Positions 46,565 to 56,522 of a DNA stretch of 64,000 bases are shown here, one piece after another. Positions within the stretch are counted from its first letter, which is position 1; every line of letters starts with the position of its first letter. The DNA comes from Rahnella aquatilis CIP 78.65 = ATCC 33071 (GTDB lineage Bacteria; Pseudomonadota; Gammaproteobacteria; Enterobacterales; Enterobacteriaceae): NCBI RefSeq assembly GCF_000241955.1, contig NC_016818.1:2542001-2606000 (forward strand), written 5' to 3'. The notes beneath the pieces are model-generated. The model had not been told where the DNA came from and ran no database searches. It worked only from the letters and a program-made list of their open reading frames with translations. The translations under genes and the position numbers were made by a program.

Positions 46565-47943
46565 CACGTTCCATTTCCCCCTCACTGCAAGCGACGCTCG
46601 ATTTACTCAAGGCGATGACGCCGTTTGCCAGTGTGTCCGGCCAGCTCAGCCAGCAGCGCGAACTGGCGCAATGGCTGGAAGACTGGATCCGCCAGCAACT
46701 GAACGGCGTGCCGGTGTTGCCGGTCAGCCTGCAAAACGACGAAAACACCCCGCCGCTGGTACATATGCGCATTGAGCGTCAGGCGGCGAAAACGCTGGTG
46801 CTGTACAACATGTACGACGTGATGCCTGCCGTGGATGAAGGCTGGGAATTCCCGCCCTTCACCGGCGGCATTAGCGAATGGCCAGGTACCGGCGCGGTGT
46901 ATATCGCACGCGGCGCGGAGAATAACAAAGGGCCGCTGGCAGGTATGCTGATGGCAGTGAAAGCGCTATGCGACGCGGGCGGGCCGGACGTTAATCTCGA
47001 GATCATTCTCGAAGGCGAAGAAGAAACGGGCAGCGGCCGCCTGCGCCGTTATCTGGCGCAGGAACCTTGTCCGGTGCCGTCCGCCGGTGCGGTGTTTTTC
47101 CCTTCGCTGTGTGAATACGGCGGCGGCGAACCGCGCGTATATCTCGGTTTCAGCGGGCTGAGCGGCGGCCGTTTACGGGTCAGCGGCGGCGCATGGGGCG
47201 GCCCTCACACGGCAATCCACGCCAGTAACGCCAACTGGATTGCCAGCCCCGTCTGGCGGCTGGTTCATGCCCTTCATGCCATTGCACCCGCTGAAAACAG
47301 CGGCGTCATCACCCGTCAGCCCGTCGATGAACCGGCAAATCAGCTGCTGCATACGCTGGCGGAACAGTTCAGCATCCGTGATGAACTGCGTTTTCGCCGC
47401 AGCGAAACCCTGTCGGTCAGCGGCGATACGCTGGAATGCCTGCAACAACTGATTAACGGCGCGGTGCTTAACATTTCAGAAATCCGCAGTGACCCGCAGC
47501 AGGCGCGGGGCGTGATCCCGCACAGCGCCAGCGCGGAACTTGCGCTGCGCGTGCCGCCGGGCATTGACGGTGAAAACCTGCTGGCGGCGATGCGTCAGAC
47601 GCTCAGCCGACCGGAATTCGGCGGCGTGGAACTTGAACTGGACGACAGTTACCCCGGCCACCGCTTTCCGCGCAACAGCCCCGGTGTCGATGCCCTGCTT
47701 GCCAGCTATCAGGCACAGGGCGCGCAACCGCAGGTCTGGCCGTGGGCACCCGGCTGCGCACCGGCGTATACCTTTGCCCGCATCGCACCGGCTTTTCTGA
47801 TTGGCGGCCTCGGCCACGGCGGCAATGCCCACGGCGTGAATGAATTTGTCACCCTGCGCGGGCTGGAACGCTTTCAGCAATCTGTCACCGACTGGATCCG
47901 TTTTTACACCCGCGACACCCCTTTTTCTGCCTTGCCGGCATAA
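46561..47943 (+). CDS. M20 family metallopeptidase-like protein with altered metal site
   Basis: 460 residues, GTG start overlapping the permease stop. M20 architecture: catalytic domain with an inserted dimerisation domain (about 195-340). Some signatures are intact: EGEEETGSGR near 151-160 (general-base and metal Glu) and GHGGNAHGVNE near the C-terminus. The usual GHxDV is NMYDV (Met84 where the metal-binding His belongs), and the bridging Asp of (D)DKG is Asn121 (ARGAENNKG). It may bind one metal or use changed chemistry, or hydrolyse an unusual amide. It lacks a signal peptide, so it acts in the cytoplasm on the imported compound. Confidence 0.85.
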   Translation: MTRSISPSLQATLDLLKAMTPFASVSGQLSQQRELAQWLEDWIRQQLNGVPVLPVSLQNDENTPPLVHMRIERQAAKTLVLYNMYDVMPAVDEGWEFPPFTGGISEWPGTGAVYIARGAENNKGPLAGMLMAVKALCDAGGPDVNLEIILEGEEETGSGRLRRYLAQEPCPVPSAGAVFFPSLCEYGGGEPRVYLGFSGLSGGRLRVSGGAWGGPHTAIHASNANWIASPVWRLVHALHAIAPAENSGVITRQPVDEPANQLLHTLAEQFSIRDELRFRRSETLSVSGDTLECLQQLINGAVLNISEIRSDPQQARGVIPHSASAELALRVPPGIDGENLLAAMRQTLSRPEFGGVELELDDSYPGHRFPRNSPGVDALLASYQAQGAQPQVWPWAPGCAPAYTFARIAPAFLIGGLGHGGNAHGVNEFVTLRGLERFQQSVTDWIRFYTRDTPFSALPA

Positions 47944-48003
47944 TCCGGCGGGGCTTTGCGTCAACATCCGGGAATGTTTTAAAAGATAATCACCAGGAAA
48001 ATT

Positions 48004-49005
48004 ATGATGAAACAAGCAGATGATTTTGAACGTGTTTCACTGGGATTCTTCCCCACGCCGCTCGAACGCCTGACCACACTTGGCGATTCACTGGGCATCA
48101 CGCTGGATATCAAACGTGATGATTACACCGGTTTTGGCGGAGGCGGAAACAAAGTCCGCAAGCTGGAATATCTGATGGCCGACGCCTGCCGCAAACAGGT
48201 CAATGTGGTGATTACCACCGGCGGACATCAGTCAAACCATGCGCGGATGGTGGCGGCGGCGGCGCGTAAGTTCGGCATGAAACCGGTGCTGGTGCTGCGC
48301 GGCCATCAGCCGGAAACCTATCAGGGCAATCTTCTGCTCGATAAGCTGTTCGGCGCGGAACTGGAGTTTCTCGACCCCGACGGCTATTTCACCCAGATTG
48401 AAGGGGCGATGAACGCCCATGCAGACGCCGCACAGGCGCGCGGTGAAAAGGCGCTGATTATCCCGCTCGGCGGTGCCACCCCGCTCGGTGCGCTGGGTTA
48501 TGTGCGCGCCATCGAAGAAATGGACGCCCAGCTTAAAGCACGTCATCAGTTGCCGCCGGAGGTGATTGTCGCCCCGACCGGTTCCGGCGGCACGCTGGCC
48601 GGGCTGTACGTGGGTGCGCGTAAATACTGGCCGGACACCAAAATCGTTGGCATCAGCGTCAGTGCCAAAGCGCAATGGTTCCAGGCACGTATTTCCGCCA
48701 TGGCGCAGGATTGCGCCGACTTGCTGGAATGGCCGCAAAACTGGACGCCGGAAGATATCTGGATTGAAGACGACTTCGTCGGCACCGCGTATGGCGTGCC
48801 GTCTGACGGCGGCATTGACGCCATCTACCGTGTCGCACAGGCCGAAGGTTTGCTGCTGGATCCGGTCTACACCGGCAAAGCCATGCACGGGCTGATCAGT
48901 CTGGTGGAGCAAGGAAAAATCAGTGCCGGTTCCCGGGTGATTTTCGTCCACTGCGGCGGCTCACCGGCGCTGTATCCTTTTGCGCAGACTTTGCTGGAGC
49001 ACTGA
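48004..49005 (+). CDS. D-cysteine desulfhydrase / ACC deaminase family PLP enzyme
   Basis: 333 residues of the fold-type II PLP family. The PLP Lys is K50 in GGGGNKVRKLEY, followed by TTGGHQSNHARM (carboxylate-binding loop) and the glycine loop PTGSGGTLAG that holds the phosphate. This subfamily cleaves D-cysteine, opens aminocyclopropane carboxylate, or acts on related beta-substituted amino acids; the sequence alone does not choose. AGGA precedes the ATG, with a 60-bp gap after the M20 gene. Next to a rhodanese, release of sulfide from a cysteine-like product is the simplest reading, which is inference. Confidence 0.86.
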   Translation: MMKQADDFERVSLGFFPTPLERLTTLGDSLGITLDIKRDDYTGFGGGGNKVRKLEYLMADACRKQVNVVITTGGHQSNHARMVAAAARKFGMKPVLVLRGHQPETYQGNLLLDKLFGAELEFLDPDGYFTQIEGAMNAHADAAQARGEKALIIPLGGATPLGALGYVRAIEEMDAQLKARHQLPPEVIVAPTGSGGTLAGLYVGARKYWPDTKIVGISVSAKAQWFQARISAMAQDCADLLEWPQNWTPEDIWIEDDFVGTAYGVPSDGGIDAIYRVAQAEGLLLDPVYTGKAMHGLISLVEQGKISAGSRVIFVHCGGSPALYPFAQTLLEH

Positions 49006-49006
49006 G

Positions 49007-50005
49007 ATGACGCAGGGTTTCCGCTATCTGAATCAGCAGGATGTCATGGCGCTCGGCGGTACGCAGGCGCAGGCCGCGCTGGATGATGTGCGTGACGTTG
49101 TCACATTAATGCGCCAGCAACAGGCGCAAATGCCGCCGGAAACCCACATCAGTCTCGCCGGTGCGCGGGGAAAAGCCTACGCGCTGCCCGCCTGCGTGGG
49201 GGGCCGTTTTAATGCCGCCGGGGTGAAATGGACGGCACATCGACCCGATGCGCACGACGGCCTGCCGCAGGCGATGGCGATGACGCTGATTAACCGCGCA
49301 GACAGCGGTCTGCCGCTCGGGCTGGTGGAAAGCGCCGCCCTGACCGCCACCCGCACCGCTGCCGTCTCGGCGCTGGCGTTACGTCATGCCGCACCGCGTC
49401 CGGTACGGCGCGTTCTGCTGCTCGGCACCGGCGTGCAGGCCACGGCGCATCTCGACATGCTGCGCCAGCTTTTTCCGGATCTGCAACAGGTTAGCTGGTG
49501 GAGCCGCAGTACATCTGCTTTTGCCCCAGACAGCGAAAACCTGCCATGGCCGCTGGTCAGGATCACCGGTTTACAGCACGCCTGCGCACAAGATATTGAC
49601 GCCATCATCACCTGCACCAGCGCCGCAGAACCGCTGCTGGGCACGGAGGCAATCCGTCCCGGAAGGCTGATTATTCAGGTGGGTTATCACGAAGTCACGT
49701 TCGAAGCGATTGCCCGCGCCACGCGGGTGGTGGTCGATTTGTGGGGAGATTTCTGCGAAACCAGCGCCAAAAGTCTTTTTCAGATGTACCGCGCCGGACA
49801 GTTTTCGCCGGACCGCGTGGATGCCGATTTAAGCCATCTGCTGCTCGATGGCTGGCGGCCTGCACCGGATGACAGCGTGTATTTCTCCTCGTTTGGCCTC
49901 AACGTTTTCGACATCGCCCTGGCGGCACGCGTGCTGGCACTCGCACAGCAACAGAACACCGGCACGTTGTTACCGCTTTTTCCGGAGTCATTTTATCTTG
50001 ACTGA
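49007..50005 (+). CDS. ornithine cyclodeaminase / mu-crystallin family protein
   Basis: 332 residues. The N-terminal part holds the substrate Lys region (GVKWTAHRP) and the middle has a Rossmann motif RVLLLGTGVQATAHLDML near 140. Family members include ornithine cyclodeaminase, alanine dehydrogenase, mu-crystallin (ketimine reductase) and SbnB-like enzymes. The ATG at 49007 follows the previous TGA by 1 bp. Its place between a cysteine desulfhydrase-like and a rhodanese gene makes an imine/ketimine reductase role plausible but unproven. Confidence 0.85.
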   Translation: MTQGFRYLNQQDVMALGGTQAQAALDDVRDVVTLMRQQQAQMPPETHISLAGARGKAYALPACVGGRFNAAGVKWTAHRPDAHDGLPQAMAMTLINRADSGLPLGLVESAALTATRTAAVSALALRHAAPRPVRRVLLLGTGVQATAHLDMLRQLFPDLQQVSWWSRSTSAFAPDSENLPWPLVRITGLQHACAQDIDAIITCTSAAEPLLGTEAIRPGRLIIQVGYHEVTFEAIARATRVVVDLWGDFCETSAKSLFQMYRAGQFSPDRVDADLSHLLLDGWRPAPDDSVYFSSFGLNVFDIALAARVLALAQQQNTGTLLPLFPESFYLD

Positions 50006-50852
50006 TTATTCTGCTTTATCCCTGCCGCACATTATTATCAGCGCCGCCGAACTGCCTGAACGCCACAAAAATGGCGAACAGTTTGCGCTGATTGATGTCC
50101 GTGAAATCGCTCAGTGGCGGGCCGCAACCCTGCCGGGCGCGCATCATCTGAATGTTTATGATTACTTTATTCCCGACAGCACGGAAGCCGGGATCAACAG
50201 CCTGCTCAATGCCTTTCAGCGTGCCTGGGCGTCGCTGAATATCAGTGACAACGTCACGCCGGTTTTCTTTGAACAACAGGTCGGTATGCGCTCCCCGCGC
50301 GGTGCATGGTTTGCGCTGTGCGGCGGTATCCGTCAGCCGCTGGTGCTCGATGGCGGGCTGGATGCCTGGCAACGCGCAGGCGGCGAGCTCATGCCGGGAA
50401 CCGGCCACAGCGCGGTAATAAGCGCAGAAAATCCGGATTACCGTGCGGCCAACCCACAAGGCAACACCCTGACGGCTACGCGGGCGGAAGTGCTGGCGGC
50501 GCAGGCGTCGGGCGCACAGATTCTGGATGCCCGGCGTCCGACCGAATTCAGCGGTGAATTTGCGCATGAATGCTGCCACCGGGCAGGAAGAATTCCCGGT
50601 GCAAGTTTGCTGTTCTGGGAGGATGTGGTGCATAACGGCGCGTTTCGGGATGCCACAGAAATCCGCCATCGCGCGGAAAAAGCCGGACTGCACCCCGACC
50701 GGCGGGTGATTATTTATTGTCACCGCGGCGCACGCGCCGCCACGGTATTCACCGCCTTACAGCTGGCAGGTTACCGGCAACTGGCCATTTATGTCGGTTC
50801 CTGGCATGAATGGGCAGAGCATTCTGAACTGCCCCTGCTGACGGGTTTTTAA
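49998..50852 (+). CDS. thiosulfate sulfurtransferase (tandem rhodanese)
   Basis: 284 residues from a TTG at 49998 preceded by GGAG, overlapping the preceding stop by 8 bp; no ATG fits better, so the start is tentative. Two rhodanese domains: the N-terminal one (about 10-130) has no Cys at its active loop (FFEQQVGMRS), while the C-terminal one (about 150-280) has YCHRGARAA with the catalytic Cys. This is normal for two-domain sulfurtransferases. It could pass on sulfane sulfur from the neighbouring PLP enzyme's product. Its last bases overlap the convergent ATPase gene by 4 bp. Confidence 0.82.
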   Translation: MTDYSALSLPHIIISAAELPERHKNGEQFALIDVREIAQWRAATLPGAHHLNVYDYFIPDSTEAGINSLLNAFQRAWASLNISDNVTPVFFEQQVGMRSPRGAWFALCGGIRQPLVLDGGLDAWQRAGGELMPGTGHSAVISAENPDYRAANPQGNTLTATRAEVLAAQASGAQILDARRPTEFSGEFAHECCHRAGRIPGASLLFWEDVVHNGAFRDATEIRHRAEKAGLHPDRRVIIYCHRGARAATVFTALQLAGYRQLAIYVGSWHEWAEHSELPLLTGF

Positions 50853-52477
50853 CTGACATTGCGCAGTTGCAGCGCCTGCCTGATATCCGGCGCTGCCGCC
50901 AGTAAGGTTTGCGTATACGTGTGCTGCGGCGCGCCCAGCACCTGTGCGGTAAGCCCGCTTTCCACAATATTGCCGTGATAAAGCACCACAACCCGGTCAC
51001 ACACCTGTTTTACCGCAGCGAGATCATGGCTGATAAACAGCACGGTCAGGCCGAGTCGCTGACGGAGTTCATCCAGCAACGTCAGGATCTGCCCGCGCAC
51101 CGAGAGATCTAACGCCGACACCGCTTCATCCGCCACCAGCAGTTCCGGTTCTAACGCCAGCGCACGGGCAATCGCCACGCGCTGACGCTGACCGCCGGAA
51201 AATGCGCCGGGCAACCGGCTGGCGTGGTGAGCTTCCAGCCCTACCAGTTTCAGTAATTCCTCTACCCGCGCCTGAATCTGTCCGGCAGGACGCAATTTCC
51301 AGACACGAAGCGGCTCAGCAATTTGCTCACCGATGGTCATTTTAGGGTTCAGACTGGCGTAAGGATCCTGAAAGATTATCTGCGCCCGGCGGCGCATTTT
51401 CTGCCGCGTGGCATGACTGGCGCGGGTCAGGGAAACGCCGTCAAACTCAATATCACCGCTGTCAGTTTCCGTCAGGCCAATGATCGCCCGCCCCAGCGTG
51501 GTTTTCCCCGAACCGGATTCGCCGATAAGCCCCAGAATTTCGCCGCGGCGGATCTCCAGCGACGTCGGGTAAAGCACCGTTTGCCGCTTTGCCGGTACGA
51601 ACGGCAGGCGCTGCGCCTGCGGGTAGCTTTTGGTCAGTTCATGCAAACGCACCAGCGGCGATATCGCGCTGATTTCTGCGCTGACCGGACGCGGTTCAGG
51701 CTGGGAAGCGGCAATCAGTTTGCGGGTGTAAGGCTCCTGCGGATCGGTCAGCAGTGTTGCCACCGGCCCTTCTTCCACCAGGCTCCCCTGATGCATCACG
51801 TAAGCACGGTCAGCGTAACGCGCCACCACGCTCAGGTCATGGGTGATCAGCAGCACGCCCATCTGCATTTCCTGCTGTAATTCCAGCAACAACGCCAGAA
51901 TCTGCGCCTGAATGGTGACATCCAGCGCGGTGGTCGGCTCATCGGCAATCAGCAACGAAGGCTTACAACTGATGGCGCTGGCGATCATGACCCGCTGGCG
52001 CATGCCGCCGGAAAGCTGATGGATATACTGGTTCGCCCGTTGCTGCGGATTCTGGATACCGACGCGATCCAGCAAAGCGATGGCCTCACGGTGCGCCTGT
52101 TTCCAGCCCGATCCCTGATGACGCACCAGCACTTCGGCTATCTGTTCACCGACTTTCAGCACCGGATTCATACTGGTCATCGGTTCCTGAAAAATCATCG
52201 CCAGCCGTTGACCCCGCGCAGAGGCATCAAACGCCCCCTGCGGGCTGGCAATGGATTTACCGGTCAGCCAGATTTCCCCGCCCGTCATACTCACACCCGG
52301 CGGCAGCAATCCCATCAGCGCCAGCGAACTCAGCGTTTTACCGGAACCGGACTCCCCCACCAGCGCCACCATTTCGCGGCGATTCACCTGCAGGGAAAGT
52401 GATTTCACCAGCGGTAATCCGGCATCGGTATGAATGGCGAGGTGGCGAACGTCGAGCAAAGGTCTGGCAGTCGTCAT
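50849..52477 (-). CDS. peptide-type ABC transporter ATPase, two fused NBDs (DppDF-like)
   Basis: 542 residues with two complete nucleotide-binding domains: Walker A GESGSGKT in each half, signatures LSGGMRQRV and FSGGQRQRV, Walker B LLIADEP and LLVADEA (second catalytic residue Ala rather than Pro, common in this class). DppD and DppF are fused here, as in GsiA/YejF. It is transcribed convergently to the 43.3-50.9 kb operon yet is the only ATPase present for it. The palindrome before it (52506-52528) shares its core with the operon's operator, supporting joint control. Confidence 0.9.
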   Translation of the reverse strand: MTTARPLLDVRHLAIHTDAGLPLVKSLSLQVNRREMVALVGESGSGKTLSSLALMGLLPPGVSMTGGEIWLTGKSIASPQGAFDASARGQRLAMIFQEPMTSMNPVLKVGEQIAEVLVRHQGSGWKQAHREAIALLDRVGIQNPQQRANQYIHQLSGGMRQRVMIASAISCKPSLLIADEPTTALDVTIQAQILALLLELQQEMQMGVLLITHDLSVVARYADRAYVMHQGSLVEEGPVATLLTDPQEPYTRKLIAASQPEPRPVSAEISAISPLVRLHELTKSYPQAQRLPFVPAKRQTVLYPTSLEIRRGEILGLIGESGSGKTTLGRAIIGLTETDSGDIEFDGVSLTRASHATRQKMRRRAQIIFQDPYASLNPKMTIGEQIAEPLRVWKLRPAGQIQARVEELLKLVGLEAHHASRLPGAFSGGQRQRVAIARALALEPELLVADEAVSALDLSVRGQILTLLDELRQRLGLTVLFISHDLAAVKQVCDRVVVLYHGNIVESGLTAQVLGAPQHTYTQTLLAAAPDIRQALQLRNVS

Positions 52478-52505
52478 GGCGGTGATCCGGCGAAGAATTA
52501 AGCAT

Positions 52506-52528
52506 TGAGAATATATCGTATATTCTCA
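52506..52528. promoter_or_regulatory. palindromic operator before the ATPase gene
   Basis: Arms TGAGAATATA (52506-52515) and TATATTCTCA (52519-52528) pair perfectly around TCG. It is 29 bp before the ATPase start, so a bound protein would block the promoter. Same core (ATATA-N3-TATAT) as the site at 43197-43209. Confidence 0.7.
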
Positions 52529-52695
52529 GGCGACAACCGTAAAGACAGCCCGCCGATAGATTAATTTCTGCTAATTAAACCGGTAATAAATACATGCGCA
52601 CACTGTTCTGCCCGCTTTTGGCGCGGAGTATTACTTTCTCTGCATGAAAAATTTAACCTTAACGCCGCCCTTTTGCAGCGGCCAACTCTGCAAAC

Positions 52696-53631
52696 TCAAA
52701 AATGATACGCCACCGCATTTTCATGCTCCGGCCACGGATGTGATTTATACGGCTTGGCCGGATAGTTAATCTCGACACTCCGGCGGCGGAAATCACTCGG
52801 GCTTACCCCAACCCGCTTGCGGAATACCCGCGAGAAATACAACTGATCGTCATATCCCACCACGCGGCCAATCGTCGCGATGGATTCCTGCGTGGTCTGT
52901 AATAACAGTTTGGCACGGATCACCCGCTGATCTTCGCGCCAGCGCAGGATATTGATCCCGACCTGTTCGCGGAATAAATGCGCCAGCCGCGATGGGGAAA
53001 GGCAAACATGACGGGCGACTTCATCGATACGCAGTTCACCCGCCAGATTGCCGGTGATAAACTGGCAGGCTTCGATGACACGCGGATCCATAATTTTTTG
53101 CGGACTTTGCGGATCTTCTTCCATGGCGCGCAGCAAGAGACGCTCCAGCAGATTCATCCCCAGCTCTTCGCAAAAACGTCGCCCCGATTTTTGTGTTTGT
53201 TCGATGTTGGCAAACAGACGGTCAAACTCCAGCAACAAGGTGTTATTCGGCAAAGAAAGACGACCGACATCGCGGGTTTTGGTGTGCCATTCCAGCCAGT
53301 CTGCCCAGTAGGCACGCGGGCGGAAATACACCCAGCGGTGATACCAGGAATCGGCGTTGGCAGAACGGCTGTAAAGATGACGGGCTTTCGGCGGGAATAA
53401 CAGCAAATCGCCGGGATTGCAGTAGAACGTGTCTTCGCCGTCGAAGACTTTACCCTGCCCCTTCACTGTCAGATTAAGAATGTAGCCTTTCATCCCGCCC
53501 GGCCGGTCGATGGCGAAATCCAGTGGCCCGTCAGCAAGGATAGGTGTCATACCGGCGACCAGATAGGCATTGAAACTGTAACCCGGTAACAGCGGATTTT
53601 GCTGTTGATCCTGAATCATACGGTGATACAT
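52696..53631 (-). CDS. araC: arabinose operon regulator AraC
   Basis: 311 residues, clearly AraC by [19 protein letters not shown] near the N-terminus, [27 protein letters not shown], and the double helix-turn-helix ([22 protein letters not shown] and [20 protein letters not shown]). The N-terminal domain binds L-arabinose and dimerises. AGGAGG lies 5 bases before the ATG at 53631. E. coli AraC has 292 residues; the extra length is at both ends. It sits downstream of araFGH on the same strand rather than divergent from araB, so the E. coli araC-araB loop layout is not reproduced. Confidence 0.96.
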   Translation of the reverse strand: MYHRMIQDQQQNPLLPGYSFNAYLVAGMTPILADGPLDFAIDRPGGMKGYILNLTVKGQGKVFDGEDTFYCNPGDLLLFPPKARHLYSRSANADSWYHRWVYFRPRAYWADWLEWHTKTRDVGRLSLPNNTLLLEFDRLFANIEQTQKSGRRFCEELGMNLLERLLLRAMEEDPQSPQKIMDPRVIEACQFITGNLAGELRIDEVARHVCLSPSRLAHLFREQVGINILRWREDQRVIRAKLLLQTTQESIATIGRVVGYDDQLYFSRVFRKRVGVSPSDFRRRSVEINYPAKPYKSHPWPEHENAVAYHF

Positions 53632-53738
53632 CGAACCTCCTGAAACTTCACGTGGCTATGGACTTTTCATCTATTCTAATCGGCAGTGAAAACGCTGCCA
53701 GTAAAGGTTGCTAAATTGTGAACAACCACGCGTTTTTA

Positions 53739-53770
53739 CGGCATTTAACCCGTAATAGCGTTAAATGCCG
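53739..53770. other. inverted repeat between araH and araC
   Basis: Perfect 11-bp stem CGGCATTTAAC (53739-53749) / GTTAAATGCCG (53760-53770), 10-base loop, no T-run. It could end araFGH transcripts or bind a regulator of araC. The adjacent TGTGA-N8-TCACA (53781-53798) is two bases too wide for a normal CRP site. Confidence 0.55.
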
Positions 53771-53807
53771 CGCGAGGATTGTGTGAAAGCGTTATCACAA
53801 AACCGGA

Positions 53808-54812
53808 TTAAACGGTCTTTTTAGCTTTCTGTTTGTAACGGTCGAAGATCACCGCCGCCAGCAGGATCAAACCACGTACCACATACTGCGAGAACGGAGA
53901 AATGTTCAGCAGGTTCATGGCATTTTCCACGGTACCCAGAATGAGGATCCCGGACACCACATAGGAAATTTTGCCGATGCCGCCTTTCAGGGAAACGCCA
54001 CCCAGTACACAGGCAGAAATAACGATCAGCTCAAAGCCCAGTGAGGTCATCGGCTGACCGCTGGTCATACGTGACGCCAGAATGATGCCCGCCGCCGCTG
54101 ACACCAGCCCGGACAGCACGAAGATGATAATTTTCGTACGCACCACCGGCACACCCGCCAGACGCGCCGCATCTTCATTACCCCCAATCGCCAGCGTGTT
54201 ACGCCCGAAGGTGGTTTTGTTCAGCAACAGACCGAAGATGATCAGACAGCCGACCGTCAGCCAGATTGGCGCAGGCAGCCCCAGCCAGTTGGCGTAACCG
54301 AGGGTGAAGAAACGTTCGTCTTCGATGCCCACCGCTTTACCGTCAGAAATGATATACGCCAGACCGCGCACAATCTGCATGGTGGCAAGCGTGGTGATCA
54401 GCGCATTGATTTTCAGGCGGGCGATAACAAAACCGTTGAGCAAACCGGTCAGCATCCCGAGCAGTAAACCGGCAGCAACGCCAATCCACAGGCTTTCGGT
54501 CATATTGATAACCACGGCGGTGGTGACACCCGCACAGGCAATCACCGACGCAACTGACAGGTCGAAGTCACCGGAAGCCAGACAGAACAGCATCCCGCAG
54601 GCCACCATGCCGGACATCGAAATCGCCAGCCCCAGCCCTTTCATGTTGATGAAAGAACTGAAGTTTGGCACGAAAATGGTACAGGCGATAAACAGCACGG
54701 CGAACACCACTAACATGCCGTAACTGTCCCAGATACGCATCAGACCCTGGCCGCCGCGTGAGGCTGCTGAAGGTTGATCCGGTTTGGCTGAATTGGTTGT
54801 CATACTCGACAT
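53808..54812 (-). CDS. araH: L-arabinose ABC transporter permease AraH
   Basis: 334 residues, about ten membrane helices, of the RbsC/AraH/XylH sugar permease family (E. coli AraH 328). Motifs include SGMVACGMLFCLASGDFDLSVASVIA, GRNTLAIGGNEDAARLAGVPV and the C-terminal GLILLAAVIFDRYKQK. It forms the membrane channel with AraG as the ATPase. It starts 18 bp after araG. Confidence 0.95.
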   Translation of the reverse strand: MSSMTTNSAKPDQPSAASRGGQGLMRIWDSYGMLVVFAVLFIACTIFVPNFSSFINMKGLGLAISMSGMVACGMLFCLASGDFDLSVASVIACAGVTTAVVINMTESLWIGVAAGLLLGMLTGLLNGFVIARLKINALITTLATMQIVRGLAYIISDGKAVGIEDERFFTLGYANWLGLPAPIWLTVGCLIIFGLLLNKTTFGRNTLAIGGNEDAARLAGVPVVRTKIIIFVLSGLVSAAAGIILASRMTSGQPMTSLGFELIVISACVLGGVSLKGGIGKISYVVSGILILGTVENAMNLLNISPFSQYVVRGLILLAAVIFDRYKQKAKKTV

Positions 54813-54830
54813 AATATTTTTGCTCCTCAG

Positions 54831-56417
54831 TCAGGCAGCGTCATGGGCAGAATCAAGAACAGGTGTTCGCAACATAGCGAGCCCCAGCGCTTTTTCTTCG
54901 GTGGCGTCGTCATGCAACAGTTCGCCGGAGATTGCGCCTTCGCGCATCACCACCACTCTGTCGGCCAGACCCAGCACTTCCGGTAAATCACTGGACGCAA
55001 ACAGCACCGCAATACCCTGTTTTGCCAGTGAATAAATCACATTGTAGATTTCATGCTTGGCGCCAACGTCAATACCGCGCGTCGGTTCATCCAGCAAAAT
55101 GACTTTCATGTCTTCCGACAACCAGCGGCCCAGAATGGCTTTTTGCTGATTGCCCCCCGAAAGGTTCATGATCAGCTGCTGGTCGCTGGGGGTTTTGATA
55201 TTCAGCGCATCGATATGTTTACGCGCATTTTTCGCTTCCCAGGCATTGTTGATCAGGCACCCTGCTTTCACCGTTTTGCGACGGGCGCTGATGTTGATGT
55301 TGTCGCGCACCGAGTGCACAGGAATAATGCCGTCAGCTTTGCGGTCTTCCGGGCACAACATGATGCCCTGGCGGATCGCGTCTGCCGGTTTACGGATATT
55401 CAGTGCCACGCCGTCCAGCCGGACGGTGCCGCCGGTAATACGCGTGCCGCCGAATAATCCTTTCATCAGCTCACTGCGCCCTGCACCCACCAGCCCGAAC
55501 AGGCCGACGATTTCGCCCTGACGCACCGTCAGGCTCACCGGGGTTCTCACGCCCGGTGCTTTTACCTCATCCAGTTCAAGGCGGATTTCGCCGTGCGGAC
55601 GTGGCGCGTACCCGTAAATGTCATCAAGATTACGGCCAACCATCGCCTGTACCAGTTTGCTGTTATCCACCTGCGTCATGTCGTCGAAGGTACTAACGTA
55701 ACGTCCGTCTTTGAAAACGGTGACAGCGTCACTTAATGCAAAAATTTCTTCCATACGGTGCGAGACATACAAAATTACGCGACCTTCAGCCCGTAACTCA
55801 CGGATAACACGGAACAACTGTTCAATTTCGCGCGCAGAAAGCGAACTGGTAGGCTCGTCGAATGCAATGATTTTGGCATTGCGCGCCAGCGCCTTGGCAA
55901 TTTCCACCATCTGCCACTGGCCGATGGAGAGATATTTCAGCGGCGTATCCGGGTCGATATCCAGGCCGAGATGTTCAAGCTGAAGTTTGGCTTCGTAGCG
56001 CAGCAATTTGCGGTTCACAAAACCGTGTTTGCTCGGCAACTGTCCGAGATAAATGTTCTCTGCCACCGTCATTTCCGGCACCAGATGTAATTCCTGATAA
56101 ATGATCGCCACACCGGCATCGAGCGCATCCGTGGTATGGCTGAACGCGACCGGCTGGCCTTTGATGTGAATATGGCCCTGGGAAGGCTGATAATTCCCGC
56201 TGAGGATCTTCAGCAGCGTGGATTTCCCCGCCCCGTTTTCTCCCATCAGCGCATGAATTTGTCCGGCGTAACAATTGAATGAAATACCGTCCAGCGCTTT
56301 CACGCCCGGAAAAGTTTTGCCAATGTCATGGAATTCCAGATACGGCCTGGCCGCATCAAACTCCGTCAGTGACGGTGTCAGCAAAGGCGTCTTATTATCG
56401 AAAGATTGCTGAGTCAT
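54831..56417 (-). CDS. araG: L-arabinose ABC transporter ATP-binding protein AraG
   Basis: 528 residues with two NBDs of the sugar ABC class. The N-terminal one has [31 protein letters not shown] and [11 protein letters not shown]. The C-terminal one has a divergent Walker A ([17 protein letters not shown]), [15 protein letters not shown] and [19 protein letters not shown]. The ATG at 56417 follows AGGT; an upstream in-frame start at 56525 would run into the ERIC element. About 24 residues longer than E. coli AraG, mainly at the N-terminus ([12 protein letters not shown]). Confidence 0.95.
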   Translation of the reverse strand: MTQQSFDNKTPLLTPSLTEFDAARPYLEFHDIGKTFPGVKALDGISFNCYAGQIHALMGENGAGKSTLLKILSGNYQPSQGHIHIKGQPVAFSHTTDALDAGVAIIYQELHLVPEMTVAENIYLGQLPSKHGFVNRKLLRYEAKLQLEHLGLDIDPDTPLKYLSIGQWQMVEIAKALARNAKIIAFDEPTSSLSAREIEQLFRVIRELRAEGRVILYVSHRMEEIFALSDAVTVFKDGRYVSTFDDMTQVDNSKLVQAMVGRNLDDIYGYAPRPHGEIRLELDEVKAPGVRTPVSLTVRQGEIVGLFGLVGAGRSELMKGLFGGTRITGGTVRLDGVALNIRKPADAIRQGIMLCPEDRKADGIIPVHSVRDNINISARRKTVKAGCLINNAWEAKNARKHIDALNIKTPSDQQLIMNLSGGNQQKAILGRWLSEDMKVILLDEPTRGIDVGAKHEIYNVIYSLAKQGIAVLFASSDLPEVLGLADRVVVMREGAISGELLHDDATEEKALGLAMLRTPVLDSAHDAA

Positions 56418-56522
56418 AGTGGCTACCTGGAAGTTGATTAAGTATGGATGCACGCCGCTGCACAGCAGAAAACAGTTCGTAAAACTTCCTGTCGTCCGCC
56501 ATGCAGCAGCGTCTCTCCCCTT

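Noticed and set aside
50849..52477. The fused ATPase as an unrelated convergent gene
   Set aside because: It is the only ATPase able to serve the DppBC-like permeases here, and its upstream palindrome shares the operon's operator core.
53781..53798. A CRP site before araC
   Set aside because: TGTGA and TCACA halves are 8 bp apart instead of 6, so the dyad is too wide.
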